A DNA stretch of 64,000 nt from the IMG/VR virus record IMGVR_UViG_3300023179_000032, positions 57,983 through 121,982 of that record; one strand, given 5' to 3'. Shown here piece after piece: positions 47,401-53,400 of the stretch. The notes under the pieces were generated by a model, which saw only the letters and a list, made by a program, of their open reading frames with translations, searched no databases and was not told the DNA's origin. A program made the translations under genes and the position numbers. This DNA is from a virus. Position 1 is the stretch's first letter. The number at the start of each line of letters is the position of its first letter.

Positions 47401-50400
47401 AAGAACGTGTATTAGGTAAGAAGCTAGTAAATGTTAGAATTTCTAGTGTGACAGGTGACTTTACTTGTGATGCACCAGTAACTGACTTATACGAGCCATT
47501 GAAGAAAAATCAACCAGTTCGTGTAAGTGGTGTGTATGCTAAGGATGGCAATGGTAATCAAGTAGCAGGAACATTACAAAACTTCAGTAATATTGCTACA
47601 CAGCCAAAGACCTACTACATTATTGGTACACCAACAACAACCAGCTTCCAATTAAGTGAGTCAGTTGATGGAGCTCCAATCACAACAACATTAGGTACAA
47701 GTGCTGCACTTTCAACATCAGGCTTAACATTTGAAATCAGACCAAGTTTAGAGTCATTAGACGAAGTTACTACACAAGGTCTATTGGATGTAGTTGAGTT
47801 AGATGCTGAAACCAGTGCAGAAGCTCTAGTAGTTGGACGTGAATATAAGATTGTAAGTAAAGGTAAGACTCTAGTACCAGCAGGTGAATTTCAAGTTGGT
47901 GGTAGATACATTATTGAATTTGGATCTGGTCAACAAGCTAACACAGACTTTACACAAATTGGCGCTGCTAATAGCCTACAAGGCACAGTGTTTGTGGCAA
48001 CTGGCACAGGAAGTGGTACTGGTACTGCTTACTACTACACAGATTATACTGAATTTGGTGCATTAAACAACAATATCGGTACAACATTTGTGGCTACAGG
48101 TACACCAACAGGTGTAACTAAAGGTAGTGGTCGTGTAAGAACTCTAAACTTCCGTGAGAGAGCAGAGCGTTTATTCGATATGTTCTTAGCTATTATCAAT
48201 AGAGATTCAGGTAATGCTACATTAACAAGCTTGGGTTATGTTGTAAATACTACTCTAGATGTTCCAGCATACAACAGTGGTACAAATAATCAACTTAATG
48301 GTGCGCTAAACAGTAGTGCCCAAACTATTACAGTTGATAGTACAGCTGGTTTCCCATCAAGTGGAACTATCAAGATCAATTTAGAATTGATTAGTTACAC
48401 TGGTGTTTCACCTACAACATTTACTGGTTGTACAAGAGGATCAAGTGGTACTACAGCAAGTGCTCATGATGATAATGCAATTGTTTATGGTCAAACATTT
48501 ACACATTATTTGATAACTCCACCAGCATTTGCTACAACAGATTATGATACAGTAGCAGAATATCAAACAGCATTGGCTGATAAAACTGCAAGAATTCTAG
48601 CAAGAGATAAGATTAATAATGCTAGACAAACTTTAGAAGATGGTCTAATTACTTGGATTGGATCACAAATTACTGATAAAAATGGTAATTTTGACAGTGC
48701 TTTTAGTACATATTGGAGTGCTAATAGTTATGCTAAACGTGACAAGTGTCGTGAGGATATCAAGTATCTCTTAGATGCTATTGCATATGACTTAACATTT
48801 GGTGGTAATCAGGAAACTCTTGTAGCAGGTAAAGCATACTATGACGGTACAAGTTTAGGTGTTGAAAAACTAGCTACAATTGATGCCTACAACTACTTTA
48901 AGACCTTAATTAGTAGTCAATTAAACTTTGATCTTGCTGGATTAGTAATTACAGGTACTGCTGGTCAGTTTACAACAACATCATCAGGCCTAAGAGTTGG
49001 TGATACAGTGGTAATTTCAGGTACGAACGCAGCTCCTGGTACTGGTACAATGACAAACGGTACTTATGTGGTAGCGTCCAAGTCAGGTACTGCATTTACA
49101 TTGACAACTGTTGCTGGCGCTGCTATAACAACTGTGGCAGGAACACCATCTGGTCAGAAGATTACTGTACAGGTTCCAGATGCATCAAACTTACTGGATC
49201 AAGTCATTAGTTTAATTGATCCTAAGATTGAAGATCCAAAATTAGTTGAAGCTGACACAAGTTGGGTTGACAGTGAACTTTATGTATTCAGTGACAAGCT
49301 CAAAGCTGCTGCTAACACAGTAGCCAAGGCCACAACTGACTATGTTAATGCTAACTTTGCAGGCTTAAGCTACAACGTGGCCACATGTCAACGTGATGTT
49401 AAATTGATTATCGACGCTGTTCGTTGGGATATGATGTTTGACAGTAACTTCCGTACTAAGGTTGCTGCTGCTAGCTACTATCGTGCTCAAGCAAGTACAG
49501 TGGTTGGACTACAAAAAGAAGCTACTGAAAAGGCATTTGGTGTTGTTAAGGTAGCACTTGATGATCTAGTTAAGAGTGACAGTGTGGCACAAACTCGTGT
49601 TGCAGCCCTAATGGATATTGTTATTAATCTGCTAGCAGCAGCAAATAAAACAGCCGCCCTAGCAACATTACCAGCAACAAAACTACCATACGGTGGCACA
49701 CCAAACGCCAGCAACATTGGATACTTAAATGCTCGTGACCGTGTTGAACGTAATAGAGACTACATCCTAGATGAAATGGGTCGTTGGTTAGATGATCAAA
49801 GTTACTCATTTACAAACTATAATAAAACAACCTGCTTGCGTGACATTGAGTTAGTACTTGATGCTGTTCGTTATGACCTAACATATGGCGGAACTATGTC
49901 TAGTGCAGAGGCTGGTCAAGCTTATTATGCAGGTGCAGTACTAGCAAATAGCAATGCAGATCATATTAATGCTACCAAAGCTGCATTTGGTCATTTGAAG
50001 GCTGTAATTGTAGCTGTGGCTAATAATACAGACTATACTGAAACAACTGGTACTATCAACGTAACACAGGTTCGTGATGCAGCCAGTGATGTACTAGCAG
50101 AAGATGCAGCTGGTGCCACACAGGCTGGTGCATGTGTTGATGTAGTTATTAGTTGGGTTGATTCAGGCAGCGGCACTGCTGCTACCCGCCCAAGTACAAA
50201 TTGGGTCGATAACAACTTAGCTCTAATTGCCAGCACAATGTATGATCGTATTACAAGTCTAGCATTACAGGTTACAGATTTTGTAGAAGCTGAATTCCCA
50301 GGCCTAATGTCAGCAGCACAGAAAACAAAATGTGCTCGTGATGTTGGTTTAATAACAGAAGCAGTACGTTGGGATATGATGTTTGCTACAAACTTCCGCA

Positions 50401-53400
50401 GCTGGACAGCTGGTCATGCTTACTATAGAGATGCAGTAAATCTCAATGCAGATGCATTAGCTACACAAGGCCAAAAAGAAGCAAGTTTAGCAGCGTTTAG
50501 ATACTTGAAATCACTATTAGTCACCATTGCAGGCAACAATGTTACCGCGGTTAATAGAGTTAAAACAGCTATGAATGTTGTATTAGACACAATTGAGCAA
50601 GGTAAGACAACACGCAATGCGAATGATGCTAGAGTTGTAGCAGCAGTAAATGCTATTGACACAGGTAAAGGCACATTGCTTACACAAATGACTGCTTGGC
50701 TAAGAGATGGGGCACAAAATTTAAGTGATGGTCAAAGTTTTAATAACAATTACAGCGAAGCTCTTTGCTTACGTGACTTAGGTTACTTAATTGATGCTAT
50801 CAAGTATGACCTAACATACGGCGGTAATATGGAAAGTGTGGTTGCTGCTCGCAGTTACTACAATGGCGTAGTATTACAAGGCGGTGCTAGTAATACACTG
50901 GGGAATAACGCACCTCATATTGCCAAAACTCAAGCAGCATTTACATATCTAGGCACTAAAATCCAAACTTTAAGTGGAGTCCCTGCTAGTGTATTTGCTA
51001 GAGTTAATAGCATTATTGGAGAGGTAAACCAATCTATTAGAACTGCTGAAAGTGCTTTAGTAGTTGGTAAGACTTATGAAATCGTAAGTCTTGGCGCTAC
51101 TACAAATACTCAGTGGAATACAATTGCTGGTACAACAGGTGTAACATATGCTGTAGGTTCTCGTATTAAGGTAGCACAAGCAGGTTCTGGTGATGGATAT
51201 GCAGCTCTAGTTCCAACTGAAGTTTATGCTGATGCAAGCTGGGCAGAAACAGCTCTTCAAGAAGTTGCTGTGACAATGAGATTGCAGAGAACTACCATAC
51301 AGTCTCAGATCACTGATTATGTAGAGGCTAAGTTCCCAGGATTAATGACAGCAACTCAGAAAGATAAATGTGCTCGTGATGCAGGACTATTGATTGATGC
51401 AGTACGTTGGGATATGCTGTTTAACAGCAATTTCCGTAGTATTGTAGCAGGTCGTTCATACTATAGAAGAGCCCTAAACTTAGCTGCTGATGCTCTAGCT
51501 TCACTAGGGGAAAAAGCAGCAACTATAGCAGCGTTTACATACTTGAAGGATATTCTGCAAGGAATAGCAGCAGCTAATCCTACAGCCAGCGAGCGTGTAA
51601 CTTCTAATATGGATGTTATTCTTGAAATCATTGAGAATGGTACAGAAAATAACCAAGCTAATCCAACAATTAACTTTGGTACTGTATCAAGCACTGATCG
51701 TACAAAGGCTAAGGCAATGTTATTGGCTAATAAGGAGTTCATCAAGACAGAAGTTATTAACTACATCAATGCAACATATAGTCAAGTAACCTATGATGAG
51801 GAAAAATGTGCTCGTGATGTGGAATTAATCACAACTGCCATAGCTTATGATATGGTACAAAATGGTAATTTCCAAACAGTACGTGCTGCACAAGGATACT
51901 TGAGAGCAAATGCTGCTAATGTGTTAACAGATCAACAGCAACATATTACGGTATTAGCAATGAAGTATTTGAAAAACTTACTAACTAATTATGTTGGTGG
52001 AAATAGTCTTGCTGCTACCAGAGTAAAAGCACTCATAGACATAGTTATTACAATTGTTTATGAAGAATCTGCTACAAACTTACCAGCACTGAACTACGGT
52101 ACAGCTCCAACCCCAGCAAAATGGACTGCTACAGGTATAACAGGTAGTAGTTCAAGTGGTAGTATCCAGAGCATTTCTAATAAAGTTATAGATTATATTA
52201 ATGCATCAGCAAGTGGGTATACTGTGCCAACTGGTTATAATGAAACCAAGTGTAGAAGAGACTTGCAGTATATCTTAGAAGGATTACGTTATGACCTTAC
52301 ACACGGTGGTAACTGGGCAACAGTAGTAAATGCTCGCGCATATTTTGTAGGTACTCAAGCACAATTGGGCAGTGTTGCTGCTGAAAAGACAGCTACAACT
52401 CGTGCTTACACATACTTGAAAACACTAGCTGATCTAACCAATGTAACTACTGGTGTAGTAGATGGTGTAGATGCAGATGATAGAGCAGCGGCATTGATTC
52501 AAATCATTATTGATGTTATTAATGGCGGTGTAAGTGCTATACCAGCTATCCAGTATCCAGAACTATTAGGTAGTAATGACGCATTAGAAGCAGCTAGAAA
52601 CATTCTAATTAGTAATATTCCTAATGCCAAGGCCAAGACAATTCGTTGGGTAAACAACCGTTCATACTTTGTTTATAACATAGTGAAATGTGAGCGTGAC
52701 ATTGGATTGATCTTAGATGCTGTACATAATGATGTTCTAACAGGTAGCAATGTATTAAGTGTTCAAGCTGGTACAAGTTACTTAAGAGCTAGTGCTAGTG
52801 GTGCTATAGCTGCTCCACAAAAGTGGGCAATATTAGCAGGACTAACACAGGCTAAGAGTATTTTAAGTAGCCTAGTTAGTACAAATGCTGATATTGTAAG
52901 TGCTATACGTGCTAGATTATCCATAGTTATTGACATTATTAATGATAATGTTGCTCCAGCAATTACATTTAGTTCTGGTAATACTGTAGCCACAATTAAT
53001 ACTACTGGTAGTAGTTACGTTTCATTGTATTATGAAGAAGCTACTGCTAAAGCAACTGCTGGTACTGCTCCTAATGTTATTACATCTGCAAATAGAATAG
53101 CTGCTAAAACTACTCTAAGAACTGATGCTACTAGAAAGACTGTAATTAAGAATATACTTGATTATGCTGATAGCAATACTCCAGCAACAAGTTACAACAA
53201 GGCCAAGTGTGGACGTGATATTGCATTAATTTTAGATGCTCTAGCACACGATCTACTACACGGTGGTAACTTAGCTACAAGGGTTGCTGCTGCTGCTTAC
53301 TTTGTTGGTACATCAAATCAATTAGGTGCAGTAGCAAATGAGATTACAGAAACAGTGACATGTCTTGGTCAACTTAAGACTCAAATAGCAGCTCTAACTC

